Positions 37,172 through 47,828 of a stretch of DNA of 64,000 nt are shown here, piece after piece. Under the pieces are notes generated by a model. That model had not been told where the DNA came from. It saw only the letters and a list, made by a program, of their open reading frames with translations, and searched no databases. Made by a program: the position numbers and the translations under genes. Numbering within the stretch: the first letter of the stretch is position 1; every line of letters begins with the position of its first letter. The DNA is from Scleromitrula shiraiana (taxonomy: Eukaryota > Ascomycota > Leotiomycetes > Helotiales > Sclerotiniaceae), in contig JABELC010000006.1 in the NCBI GenBank assembly GCA_028455995.1, positions 2,170,001-2,234,000 of the forward strand, written 5' to 3'.

Positions 37172-37567
37172 TTAGCAGCACCACTCCTGTCCGGCGAGCG
37201 CCCGACACTGCCTCCTAACCTCATCTGGATGACCCTCGAGCATTCGGAAGTTGACACTCCAATTCGATCGTAGTTTTGATATTCTATTGAACCAAATCGG
37301 AATATGTCCTTGAAATGTTTTTCGAATGATACTTTCCTCCGGAGCAAAGAGCCGGAAAATATAATTGAAGGGGGGCATGTTCAATAACTGATTGGTAGTA
37401 TAAAGTAAATCGTTTCGCATCACGGATAAATGCATACAAATGTGATGCTTCAACACCTTAGCCAAGTTATCATAATTAGCTTCAAAATCCACCACAATAA
37501 TAAGCAGGACAATACACACCTCAATCAGGTACCTGCGGTTAGGGTGTCCAACAGCCCGCCCCATCAT
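37172..37567 (-). other. Uncertain open reading frame spanning repeat copy 3
   Basis: 131 codons open from MMGRAVGHPNRRYLIE through the copy-3 segment to QCRALAGQEWCC. The frame stays open whether the 63-nt segment is spliced or retained. I recognise no family. The phrases IPIWFNRISKLRSNW and EGHPDEVRRQC look protein-like, and the latter loosely resembles the sequence upstream of copy 1 (VIEAFREQC). Confidence 0.3.
37457..37519 (-). repeat. Intron-like repeated segment, copy 3
   Basis: On the minus strand it starts GTGTGTATTGTCC, has TTTGAAGCTAATT at about position 37 and a possible acceptor at GGCTAAG (63 nt). The upstream context is CTGATTGAG. Confidence 0.55.
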
Positions 37568-37582
37568 TGTTGAGACCCTGGT

Positions 37583-38217
37583 TCACCCCTTACCACGTCT
37601 TTTCCCACAAAAGACAAAAAGAGGAATCGGAGATGCAGTGCCATAGCTCCGACATATGTACCCTGCCAAGCTACCATGATTAGCTTCATAGTCTAGAATA
37701 ATAGCTAGAATGATACATACCTGGCACTAGTCTCAGGGGTTAGCTGTTGTTGGACAGCGCCCCTCTCCCCTTTCCATAACGACAACCATGGTCGCCTTGC
37801 CAATAGCGGACACCCATCTCCCCTGTCCATGTGTTGGATTACTGGAGTAGGTGTCATCTGTGAGTCGGCATTCGGCGCTGTTGCCGCAGATGTGTAGTAT
37901 GCTGGGTCTGGCGTAGTTGCTGCATGTGTGACGGATTTCGACAACGGAATAGTCGCAGCCTGATTTGGATGCCATAATTGGATGGATGGGAATGGGTATG
38001 GGGATCGGGAAAAGGGATACTGGTGATAGAAGTCTTGGTAGAAATATAGCAAGATTCGAGTGGCCGGCGAGTTAAAAATTCCTTGGAAGATGGATAATAG
38101 AGGTTGTCTTAGAGAAACTTCCATGTCCTCATCCACGCCTATGCCCCCGTCCATATCTATATCCCCGTCCATATTCAGATCCATACCCTCCGGTATCAGG
38201 CCGACGATTTCCTCCAT
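37583..38217 (-). CDS. Possible small gene containing repeat copy 4 as an intron
   Basis: Exon 1 is 37721-38217 and exon 2 is 37583-37670; they join in frame across the 50-bp copy-4 segment, giving 194 residues. Without splicing the frame ends at 37705. It begins MEEIVGLIPEGMDLNMDG, has an acidic N-terminus, an aromatic stretch (LLYFYQDFYHQYPF) and a Thr/Pro-rich middle. No family is recognised and no signal peptide is seen. The clean phase match supports a real intron, but the lack of conserved motifs keeps confidence low. Confidence 0.35.
37671..37720 (-). repeat. Intron-like repeated segment, copy 4
   Basis: On the minus strand it starts GTATGTATCATTC, has TATGAAGCTAATC at position 34 and ends ATGGTAG (50 nt). 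Confidence 0.65.
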
Positions 38218-38506
38218 CTATTCCTCCGTGAGAATAAGATCCTCCCCACCGACCATTTCCTCACGTCAACGACAACTCAATATCCATTCTCTAATTACCA
38301 ACAGACTTTTACGCATTGGAGAACATTAGAATACTCGGATATGGATATCGACTTATGAACTGACGTGCCTCGAAAACCTTATTCTCACGGAAGAAATTGG
38401 TGGAATAAAAAAGGTCAATGGGGAAAAGCAGTGGAGTCTCGGAAGCCGGTGTGCTCAAAGATCATCTTCAACGTGTGATTACTCTTCGGCCACTCACTTC
38501 ATTACT

Positions 38507-38555
38507 CTTAGTTAGCTTCACATGCCGCACCACAGAATCAGGAAGGTATACATAC
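38507..38555 (-). repeat. Intron-like repeated segment, copy 5
   Basis: On the minus strand it starts GTATGTATACC, has TGTGAAGCTAACT at about position 37 and ends CTAAG (49 nt). Confidence 0.6.
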
Positions 38556-41170
38556 CACGAACACTCCAGCTAGGCCGTAGATCAGTCGAGCCTGTCCCGC
38601 CATCACTATTTCTCCTTCTCGCATCGCCAACACAAAGAAACCACTCTATCCAATGAAAATTGCTATTGAAGCGTGTGGTTTATCGTGTTGACGATGGCGA
38701 GAAGGAAAGCCTCAATGGCTATACGGGGTTCCTCAGAATGACCCTTTCTCCCCCACCCATAAGGAGAGAAAAAAAGATTGAGGTAGAAGACAGGAGTGAA
38801 GTACTTATAATGGAAAGGATTAAGCTATTCAAAGCCAGGTGTTCATGTGCCGTGATGTGCCGTGATGTGGAGATTTGGGGTAATGAGACGAAAAAGAAAA
38901 AAAAAGAAAACGGATGCATAAATGCATGGATGGATAAATAGATGAACGGGTAGAAGCATACACGGTGAGAGAGAATATGCGGGGTATTGGGACTTGCCAT
39001 GCATGATTTTGATTTTGTTTGTTTGCTTGTCATCTGTTCAGCTTAGTCGTTTGAGGGAGGAAAGATACGAGCGTGTATGATGTGTGGACAGAAGGGAGGA
39101 AAAATACAGGCAGCAAATCGCAAAATGTGAGAAGAGCACTAGAGCGGCAACTTCAGAACCAAGCTATATGAGATGCATCGCTGTTTGAATGAACGGATGA
39201 CGGTGGATAGATACGAAATGAAGCGGATAAGTGAAGCATGTAAGAGTAAGGGCAGTATTGGAGCGGAAACTCCAGAATCTGTTGCAATCAAAGACATGGC
39301 TGTCTGAATGAGTGAATGACTAGTGGATGGATACGGGAACGAATACGTAGATAGAGTACATAAAATGAGGACCGGCTTTGGAAATTATCTTGATTCAATG
39401 AAGGCTCGGATGTGTATATGAGCGGTGAATGAGTATCTAACTAGGGGGGAAGGCAAAGGCTGAGTGCATAAATCAAAAACCAAGATATTGACCGAAGGTT
39501 GAAAATATATGGGACGAAAGGTAGAGTACATAGAAATAAAGCCACGATGATAAATGGAAAGCAGAGAGTTGGGAGAGGGAAAGAAGAAGAGAGAGGGGAA
39601 CGGCAACGTGCATGAAATGAAAACCCAAAGGATGTCTGTGGGCACTGGGCAATAGTACATCCGGATGTCAGTTGACCGATAACCGTAAAAACCTGAAGTC
39701 TGCGGCACATAAAACAAGAATTAAAGCTCCAAGACTCACGGTCCCGTATCAACAGAAACAGAAACAGTCGGTATGGTATCCATCTACTCGGGTCGGGCCA
39801 AGACCCAGCACCCAATTTCTAGGTTGGGTAGTCATACAGGAAACAAACAACATTCGATTAAAATCATGAATGTCTTAAAATTTCTAAGAAGTTAGGAACC
39901 CGAATGAAATAAGATACGCAGGATGAATGGTGCATATTGCATATATTATGTACTTGAAGTAAACGAACGTTACCGAAGATGCAAATTCTAGTCTCAATCT
40001 GGAATCTTATGCATAAGTTGGATTTCTAAGTGAGTGAGAACACGACGCCATTCTTGAATATGTGGTGCGATCGTGTAATGGAGGAGATGCTCCGGTTAGA
40101 TCTATATTCACCCCTTGAGATTACGAATACATGGGGGTAACTAGATCTACCTATCGTCAATATTATATGCTGATATTTGATGGATGGCTATGATTAGATG
40201 GGGAAGTAAGTAAGTACCTAAGTAGATAGATAATTTTTGGGTACTGTATTGAAGAATATGATGAACCAAAACTGTCAGATTTAATAATTTCAATTCTTAA
40301 GAGTAGATGGATAGCAACAAAAGTTGGGAGAGAATACCTAGGCACGTATGAACGATGTTTGGTCAATAGATTACCCAGGATGATATACTATTACGATCGA
40401 TAGGAAGGTAAGTAGGTAAAGACCTTCCAGCACTAGCGTGAAGTATACAGATAGCTTAGTAAACCATGGGTTTCGAAGATCATGAACGGAGATGGGGTGG
40501 ATAAGTAAGGCTACTACATTCCAAATATGAACCACTTGCTTGCTGAGCAATAATTTTTTCCCTCTATCTCCAAGAAATGAATTGGAAGTATGATGAAATA
40601 GAAATTAAAACCAGACACTCGAGAGGAAAGAAAAGCAGAGAAAAGATCAAACCTCGAGGAATGCCCCATACATTCTCGAGTGAAGCATCGTTATTCACTA
40701 CAGAACCAATGTGCAAATTTCTCCACAATCCCCGGGGACATCAGCCTTCAACAAACACGAAAGAACAAACACGAAAGAACAAACCCAAACAAGCGAATCT
40801 CAAACAAAAATAAGAACAATGCCTCAATAAAGAAATGCCCCCAGAATAAAGAATTCCCAAAACAAGATTCCTTTATGTAAAAATAGACAATTGAAAGAGA
40901 ACAATGGAACAACCCCGCAGAACTATCTACATAAACCCCAACAATTTCATTGTAAATGCCATTCTTCATCATACAGAATACATTAGAATTTCCTACAAAT
41001 ATAACAATAATAATTATATCAACATAGAAATTTCTAAGTTTTCCATATTAAACAAAACGAAACATAACATAACATAACAAACAAAACGTATAAATAAACA
41101 GAACAAGGACATCCAAACTTCAAACATCTACACTTTTCCTTTCCAGAAAAAGAAAGCAACCGAAGTCAAA

Positions 41171-42571
41171 ATGTCCTACCGCACAATCGAAGAAACCACC
41201 CTCTTCGAACAATGCGGCCACGTCCTCACAAAAGCAAAAGTAGTATGTTCCGTGATCCCCCACCCCAAACCCACCCCCCCCTCCTTCCCCCACTCACTCT
41301 CTCTAACCCGCACCACCAGCACCACCTCATCCAAACGATTAAGCGGTTCCAACTTCCTAAAATCCATGCTGTGCTCCTCCGACACCGCGGACGGAACAGA
41401 CGACGACGAAGACCAACTAACGCCTCTCTCCCCCTCCCACCCCCAACTCACCACCCCCAAAAAACTCCCCCAAACCCTTATCCGCACAAACGCCCTCTGT
41501 CCCTCCTGCGCCTCATCGCGCATCGCCTCCGCCCGCGCCGCCCACAACGCGCGCGAAGCCTCCCGCCGCTCGTTCCGGCGTCTCTCCGACAAGCGACGAT
41601 CCTTCCGGTGCGACAAGTGCGTGCGGGAAAACCGCTTTAGTAGCGATTCCGAGCGCCTGGTGAACGGGGGACTGTGCTGCGAATTCGGGGCTGCGTTTTT
41701 TGGGGCCCAGGAGCCCGAGGCCGATGCGATGGATTTGGGATTGGGACTGGAGCCGAGGATGCTGGGGATGAGTAGGGAGGATCTTGGCGCTGCTACTGAG
41801 GCGGCGCTGGAGAGGGCGCTGGGCGAGTCGCTTGGCGCTGAGGGTTATGCTAGGCCTTCGGATTTGAGGAGGGAAGCTGGCGGTAGCGCTAGCAGTGATG
41901 CGGCTCGTGTTGCGGCTTCACAGGCAGCGATGTCCTATGGCTGGAAACGAACAGCCGATTCCCGGGCTCCGATCCAGCCGGAGGTGGTGTCGCAATTTGT
42001 GAGTACGCCTGGAACGTCGGTGGCGTCGCTCCCGAGGGTGCCGATCCCTGCGAGACCGACGCCGAAACAGAGCCGTAGGTCTGAGGAGTTGATTCTTGAT
42101 ACATGGAGGTGGGAGAGCCAGGTTCGTACCGGGCACGGTAGCTACCCGGCTGCTTCAAGGCCCGCACCTACAGGACCGCTTCCCAGGATTCCTATTCCTC
42201 GCTCTACGTCGCCTGATGCTGATGTCGTTCCCATCCCGGAGCCCTTGGGTATCAAGCGAGGCAGTGTCACAGCTGGTGTCAAGACCCGGAAGGAGAGACC
42301 TTGTCCCCTTATCGACGGACATCTGATGTCCCGACCTCCACAGGATGTTTCGCCTCCATCGAGCCCCTTGCAATGGGGAGTATCGCCCGTTTCGCCGGTG
42401 ACGAGTAGGTGGCTTTCGAATGCTGAACCGAGACGCAAGGAGAAGGGGAAGGGGAAGGGGAAGGGGAAGGGGAAGGAGAGGGAGAGAGATGCGATTTCTG
42501 TTCTTGGGAGCAAGATTGATGATGCGCTTGGGAGGTGGGAGTCTGTCCAGGATTCTATTCCTGAAGTTTGA
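41171..42571 (+). CDS. Hypothetical fungal protein with CGH and CPSC / CDKC motifs
   Basis: A single exon of 466 residues from the ATG at 41171. The N-terminus (EQCGHVLTKAKVVCS) and a later pair (ALCPSC, then FRCDKC about 30 residues on) supply cysteines and a histidine suited to metal binding. Between them lie a Ser/Pro-rich linker and an Arg/Ala-rich helix. The remainder is Ala/Pro/Ser-rich and probably disordered, with an alternating Lys-Gly run (about residues 423-433). A short, probably helical C-terminus (SKIDDALGRWESVQD) closes it. No enzyme domain is recognised. GC content is much higher than in the AT-rich flanks. The plan resembles the proteins at 33162-33839 and 50086-50820. Confidence 0.8.
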   Translation: MSYRTIEETTLFEQCGHVLTKAKVVCSVIPHPKPTPPSFPHSLSLTRTTSTTSSKRLSGSNFLKSMLCSSDTADGTDDDEDQLTPLSPSHPQLTTPKKLPQTLIRTNALCPSCASSRIASARAAHNAREASRRSFRRLSDKRRSFRCDKCVRENRFSSDSERLVNGGLCCEFGAAFFGAQEPEADAMDLGLGLEPRMLGMSREDLGAATEAALERALGESLGAEGYARPSDLRREAGGSASSDAARVAASQAAMSYGWKRTADSRAPIQPEVVSQFVSTPGTSVASLPRVPIPARPTPKQSRRSEELILDTWRWESQVRTGHGSYPAASRPAPTGPLPRIPIPRSTSPDADVVPIPEPLGIKRGSVTAGVKTRKERPCPLIDGHLMSRPPQDVSPPSSPLQWGVSPVSPVTSRWLSNAEPRRKEKGKGKGKGKGKERERDAISVLGSKIDDALGRWESVQDSIPEV

Positions 42572-43494
42572 ATTTCTGCTTTTTCTTTACCTTTCCTCTT
42601 GTTTTCATTTCATGTTCTTTTATGATTAGAGGAGTTTGGTTCTTTTCTTTTTGGCGTTTGGAACGCGAATGAATTATTTAATTTTTTATCAAAATATTGT
42701 ATTGAGCTTGTGATTTGTGTGAGATTTGTGTGAGATGTGACGGATGCGATGTATGCGATGTGACTACAATATGGTGAGGGGGGAATCAACGAATGGCTAA
42801 ATATACGCATAGGTAACACAGTATCGATCCTACAACGAATCATCCAAACCACATAAGATAAGGATACATCACTTTACCATTCACCATAAACCAAAAGCGC
42901 ATACATCCTCTCCCGCGCGCCACGTAATTCTTACAATTTAATTGGTCATAATGGTTGTATCGTGCATGCATGCATCCATCTGCGCTCATACGTCAACGTG
43001 CCAGTGATTCAAAATGACAAGAAACATACTTAAAATACTTAAAATGCTTCATGTATATCATATCATATCGTATCATATCATAAATATAAGATTGAAAGAC
43101 GAGATAAAAACATCATGGTATGGTATGGTATTGTATCGAAACTTCTTTGCTGCCGAATATACAATTGAGACGAACCAAGAAGATAGATAGATAGATAGGT
43201 AAAAGATTAAGAGGAAACGAAACGCCTCGCACCTCAAATGACTCCCCCAATACCGGAATAGAATACCATTCCAATTCAATTCAACCTCCCATAACTATCA
43301 CAAAATTCGGCTTAAACTTGAACTCGAACTCGTAAACTTTGGTGCTTCTCTCACTTGAATCTGCCAATCCTTCCTACATTGTAATTTCTGTCGTAGCAAT
43401 TCTTTTCCTTATGTTTTGATATCGTGGTTCTTTTCCTCCTTCACCTAACCATCGTATTGAAATCGATTGACCACCTTTCATTTCCCTCCTATAC
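42572..43494. other. Intergenic between convergent genes
   Basis: T-rich 3' flank, ATCAT/GTATG pentamer tracts (about 43056-43135) and no gene. Confidence 0.65.
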
Positions 43495-44232
43495 TTAATT
43501 TGCCTTTCCATTCTTAGCAACACCATTTGGTTTCTCCGCCTTCACTTTCGCAATTTCCTTCTCAACCGCAGTCTTGATTCGTTTCCGCAATTCAGGTCTA
43601 TATCCAAACCTAAATAGCAATTCCATAAACACGAAAAATGGAGCCAGAACCAATGCTTGTACCAGATTATCCAGCAGAGCGGGCGCGCGACCCTCATAGG
43701 CTCCATGACCAATAAATTGCATTATCCATGAGACGACAAATACTAAGCTGGCTCCTTGGTTGGCTAATGTGGTGTATGCGCTGGTGGCTAGGAAATGATT
43801 GGAGAATGCCGTCCAGCCCACGATTACAGGGAGGGTGAGACTGCCGGCGACGGGTTCGAGGAGGATGTAGAATCCGCTGTAGAGTATCGAGCCGATTGTG
43901 CTAACGTTGGGTGGGAGGTTCGGAATGGTAAGCCATGGTGGGAGTGGTATTAATGTAGGGGTATTGGAAAGCTGTAGGTGGAGGTTGTAAGCTACCATTT
44001 GATTTGCATGTTTGTGTTATATAAGATTAAATATCCGACAAGAAAGAAGCTTACGAGAAAGAAACTGGTGAACATAATTAATGGTACGCATGTCATATGT
44101 ATGGCAACATTAATAGGATTATGATGATAGGCACCATACTGAATATAATATTAGTTTTCTTCGTGAAAAATCGATATAGCTTCCAATAGATGGACGTACA
44201 AAGGTAAGTTGTTTCTCAAGGTCGAGAGACAT
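43495..44232 (-). CDS. mpo1: Mpo1-like 2-hydroxy fatty acid dioxygenase (DUF962)
   Basis: Exons 44200-44232, 44055-44138 and 43495-43971 (introns of 61 and 83 bp) give 197 residues. The join restores MSLDLEKQLTF-YGAYHHNPINVAIHM, the conserved N-terminus of the DUF962/YGL010w family. Yeast Mpo1 is an Fe(II)-dependent ER enzyme that removes one carbon from 2-hydroxy fatty acids in phytosphingosine breakdown. The histidines of YHHN (H16, H17) and H25, and the later FIGHGAYEGRAP motif, are candidate iron ligands. Several hydrophobic segments (around residues 25-39, 66-85, 115-130, 145-160) fit an ER membrane protein, and the Lys-rich C-terminus would be cytosolic. The acceptor of intron 2 (CTACAG before CTTTCC) was chosen over an earlier AG because only it keeps phase. 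Confidence 0.9.
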
Positions 44233-44587
44233 ATTGTAAGATATGATTGATTAAAAAGTATTTGAGGGATTCGATGATGTATATGGAGGGAGAGGGAGAG
44301 ATTTAAAATTTGGGGATTAGGGTTAATAGGATTGGATTAATGTGGTCTGGAGGTGGTGTAATGGGATAAGATAATAGGATAATTCAAAGTACTCGTAGTG
44401 GGACAATCATCGCATCAAATAATTGTAGGTCGCAATTCATTCGAATTCATTCATTGAATTTGAATTGAAACAAAGAAACCTCCTATTATCCGAGAGTAGG
44501 AGAATTGAAGGAGAATTGAAGAAGAATTGAAGTTGGAGAGGAATGAAGAGAATGAATACCGATATAGAAGAGAGTAGGTTGAGAAAG

Positions 44588-44655
44588 TAGTAGTAGTAGT
44601 AATAGTAGTAGTAATAGTACTAGTAATAGTAGTAATAGTAGTAGTAGTAGTAGTG
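44588..44655. repeat. (TAG)n trinucleotide repeat
   Basis: About 22 imperfect TAG/TAA units, producing poly-Leu frames on the minus strand. Confidence 0.9.
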
Positions 44656-45348
44656 GCAGTGGTAACAATAATAGTAAATGTAGGTATACTAAAATAAAAA
44701 GAGGGGAGAAGATGAAGATAAATGTATTAATATATATATATTTGAATAGGAATGATGAGTATGATGTAGTTCTAGCTTCACAATAGTTCTACTCCAATTT
44801 TTCCCTAGGTACGATATATGGATATATGATATGATATGATACCTATTGAAGCAGCAAGTAAATAAGTACAATGTCACTCTTTCTACGAAGTATACGTTTC
44901 GGTATAGAGTAAAGATATATAGAGTAAAAATATATAGAGTAAAGATAAAGATATTTTCTAAATTGACCCAGATTTATATTATATTTCAAGCATGTGTTAT
45001 AATGTCAACCTCGGATAACACTGGTTGGTGTTGTGATGTTAGAAGCTTCTTTTTTTTATTTTTTCCCTTTCCTTTGGTGGTGTGAGTTTATGATGTGACT
45101 ATGAGTATATAAAAAAAGATGTTAGTTATTAGTGTTACACTGACAGAGACTGAGAGACTGAGAGATTGAGAGACTGATCAGTAGTGACTCCGAGACGGGA
45201 CTGACCCAATTAACATATATATATTCGACTCTCAAGTATCCCCTCCTCGCCCTCTCAGTAGTGCCAGCCACACCAGTTGACCAGCTTCTCCTGCCTCGAG
45301 TCTGTCAAAGCCACATCTCAAATATCAAATACAACTGTGGCTGTCATA

Positions 45349-45403
45349 ACCACATAGCCATAGCCATAGCCATAGCCATAGCTACAACCCCCCCCCCCCC
45401 CCC
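45349..45403 (+). repeat. (CATAGC)n followed by poly-C run
   Basis: Five to six CATAGC units, then CTACAA and 16 consecutive C bases. Confidence 0.9.
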
Positions 45404-46177
45404 TACAACACCATCTCGGTGATAATATATACCGATACTCCGGCGTATATTTCATCCTTCCTTGTTCATCGCCAAATTATTTTTAGAGCTTCATTTAGAA
45501 ATCGCGTAACCTCATCTCTTCGTTTCCTATACCGCGGATTCAGTCTTACGAGAGAAGATTCACAAACAATAGCATCGACAAACCTTTGCGCATTCTCTGT
45601 AACGTTCCCCAGGGTTTTGCCAAAGTGTCAAGTCTTTGCCATTTCATTCATTTTAATACTATAATAGTATTATTGAATATAATGTAGGTCAACAAATAAC
45701 TAATTCCGGCTTCAAGGGCTTCGTCTTTGGAACAAAGAATTGGAAACTGACAGATACAGAATCTTAAGTTGGTGCTGCAGATTATATCAAAGTAATAGAT
45801 CAAACTTCACGATTCGATAGATCTATATCTCTGTCTCGATATTTATACGGGTTTGGAAGGATAACAGGGATTTGATTGAATACCGGATTCGAGGATTACT
45901 AGAGGATTAAGGGAGAAAGAAAGTGTGCTATACCTTGAAAAGCATTTGCGCATCATTTCGAAAATAATTCATACTCAAATTGCGCCTACTGGTATCGCTC
46001 AATATTTAAAGATTCTGTATTAAAAGATCGAGCTTCCAGAATACCTACATCTTTGCGCAAAGCGCAAATTGCTACACCACTTATTCAAGCAAACACGCTT
46101 TGTCTCACTGGAACGAAGAGCATCTATTTCTAAAATTATATCCCAAATCTTACCATCTTATCCACCTATAATTCAAG

Positions 46178-46900
46178 ATGTTTTTCCTACACAAAATGGA
46201 GCAGTCAGTTACCCTGCACCCTTCATATTTCGGTCGCAACATGCATGAGTTGGTCACCGGAAAACTATTGAAGGATGTTGAAGGAACTTGCACTGGTCTT
46301 TACTATGTCATCTCTATTATGGATGCTTTCACTATTTCCGAAGGTCGAATTTTACCAGGAAGTGGAATGGCCGAATTTACTGTTGAATATCGTGCTGTTG
46401 TTTGGAGACCTTTCAAGGGTGAAACCGTAAGATATTTTTGTAATGGTTTTTCATGTGCCTATCTCATATCTTTTTATAGGTTGATGCAATTGTTACCTCG
46501 GTCAACTCTATGGGATTCTTTGCAGATGCTGGACCTCTGCCATTATTCGTGTCTGCACATGTAAGTTATCATAATCTTTCAAAACGTGACATCATGCTAA
46601 TTACTTCCCAGCTCATTCCCCGTGATATCAAATTTGACCCAAATGCAACTCCTCCACAATACACAAACAATGAGGACTCAATCATTGAACCAGGTACTCA
46701 TGTTCGAGTTAAACTGATTGGAACTAGACCAGAAGTAGGTGCTATGTTTGCTATTGGAAGTATCAAGGAGGATTACCTTGGGTAAGTTTTACATGCTCTA
46801 TTTTGGAATTATTGCCTAATTTGTCCTAGTTGCTTGCAATCATCATGAGATAAACTCGAGCTATAATTGTGTTCTTCACCAATCTAGGTTAGAATGGTAG
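46178..46900 (+). CDS. rpb7: RNA polymerase II subunit Rpb7
   Basis: Rpb7 pairs with Rpb4 to form the stalk of RNA polymerase II and contacts emerging RNA. Exons 46178-46426, 46480-46560, 46612-46781 and 46888-46900 give 170 residues, the usual family length (about 171). The N-terminal domain carries MFFLHKMEQSVTLHPSYFG and RILPGSGMAEFTVEYRAVV. The C-terminal S1/OB domain follows with GETVDAIVTSVNSMGFFADAGPLPLFVS and FAIGSIKEDYLG. Introns of 53 and 51 bp interrupt the S1 part. The last exon is only 13 bp and adds LEW after YLG; without that splice a TAA follows YLG directly. I prefer the spliced form because other Rpb7 proteins extend a few residues beyond YLG. Confidence 0.95.
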
Positions 46901-47828
46901 TATCGGCGTCATGATTGATCTTAAGGTGCGTGGGGGGCAATCGGCAAGACAATATGGGTGATTCCATGAGATATTGTCATTGCCAAGAGGAAAGAAATAT
47001 GCGGTATTGAGCGCTATTGAACAGTATTGACATCATCGACATACTATCATTCTCAACACCTCAAACTTCAGCAAAAGGATTATCCAAACACGATAGATAC
47101 CTTTGACATTCATCCATCAGGATCAGATATTCAAAAGCTAATAGTACAAATTGATAGATCAATTAAATTTACTTCTTTCATACCTTTCTTCAATCTTGAA
47201 TCCATCATTTTACCTTCTCCATCCATTGTGCAACTTACTACTGTGTGCATGGGGAAGGAATATACTAAACCGCGCTTACCACGTCTATATGTCCTCTCCT
47301 AACTTTCTTCAACCTAGATATTCCACGCCAACACCCACTAAGCCCTTTTAGCACGTCCAATCATCTGGATTTTCCCCTCTAACCTTCTACTGCAAATGAT
47401 CGAACCTGCACTATTAGTATTAGTCTAATACTAGACGCGTTAACGTCATAGTGATGTAATACATCTCAGGTTTTCTACCGTTGTTCGATCTATATCCTTA
47501 ATACGCTCTTGGTATTTGGGGTAACGGTTAGTAGCTAGTCTGTCTATCTGAAGATGCTAGTGCTTGAGGTTTCCCACATATATTACTTCCTGTCTGTCTG
47601 TCTTTCTTTCGTGAAAGCTTCATTTACTTGCGCACTTTCATACTCTCAATTGAATATATTGTTCGATCGTTAATCAATTCTTCAATTCCTCATTCGTTCT
47701 GAGATACTATACTCCATTTAATAACATATCAATACTATCTCCATTTAATCCAATACACCATACCATATAATTCATTAATATAATAATAATATCCGATCCT
47801 ACCTCATTATCCCAATACAACCCGCACA
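46901..47828. other. Intergenic
   Basis: This is the 3' flank of rpb7 and the promoter of the next gene. CA- and AT-rich leader sequence precedes 47829. No gene. Confidence 0.6.

Larger units (their letters stand above)
33840..41170. other. Long gene-poor accessory stretch with repeated intron-like segments
   Basis: About 7.3 kb without a confident gene. Open frames are short and many lie on both strands. Between 36.6 and 38.6 kb at least five related ~50-nt segments occur on the minus strand (listed individually). Protein-like minus-strand fragments appear at 35917-36105 (GYAAEVLNHNDTINGVSGHA), 36102-36323 (QVLVFIINPKPQHGYVGRVL) and 37172-37567. From about 38700 to 41100 the sequence is purine-rich with no coding signal; it includes the probable promoter of the gene at 41171 (AACATAACATAAC tract near 41060-41080). 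Confidence 0.55.
44233..46177. other. Intergenic region between divergent mpo1 and rpb7
   Basis: No gene is supported. It has a (TAG)n trinucleotide tract, CATAGC hexamers (about 45349-45382), a 16-base C run at 45388-45403 and several AT-rich direct repeats (TATATAGAGTAAA, about 44907-44947). Confidence 0.65.
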
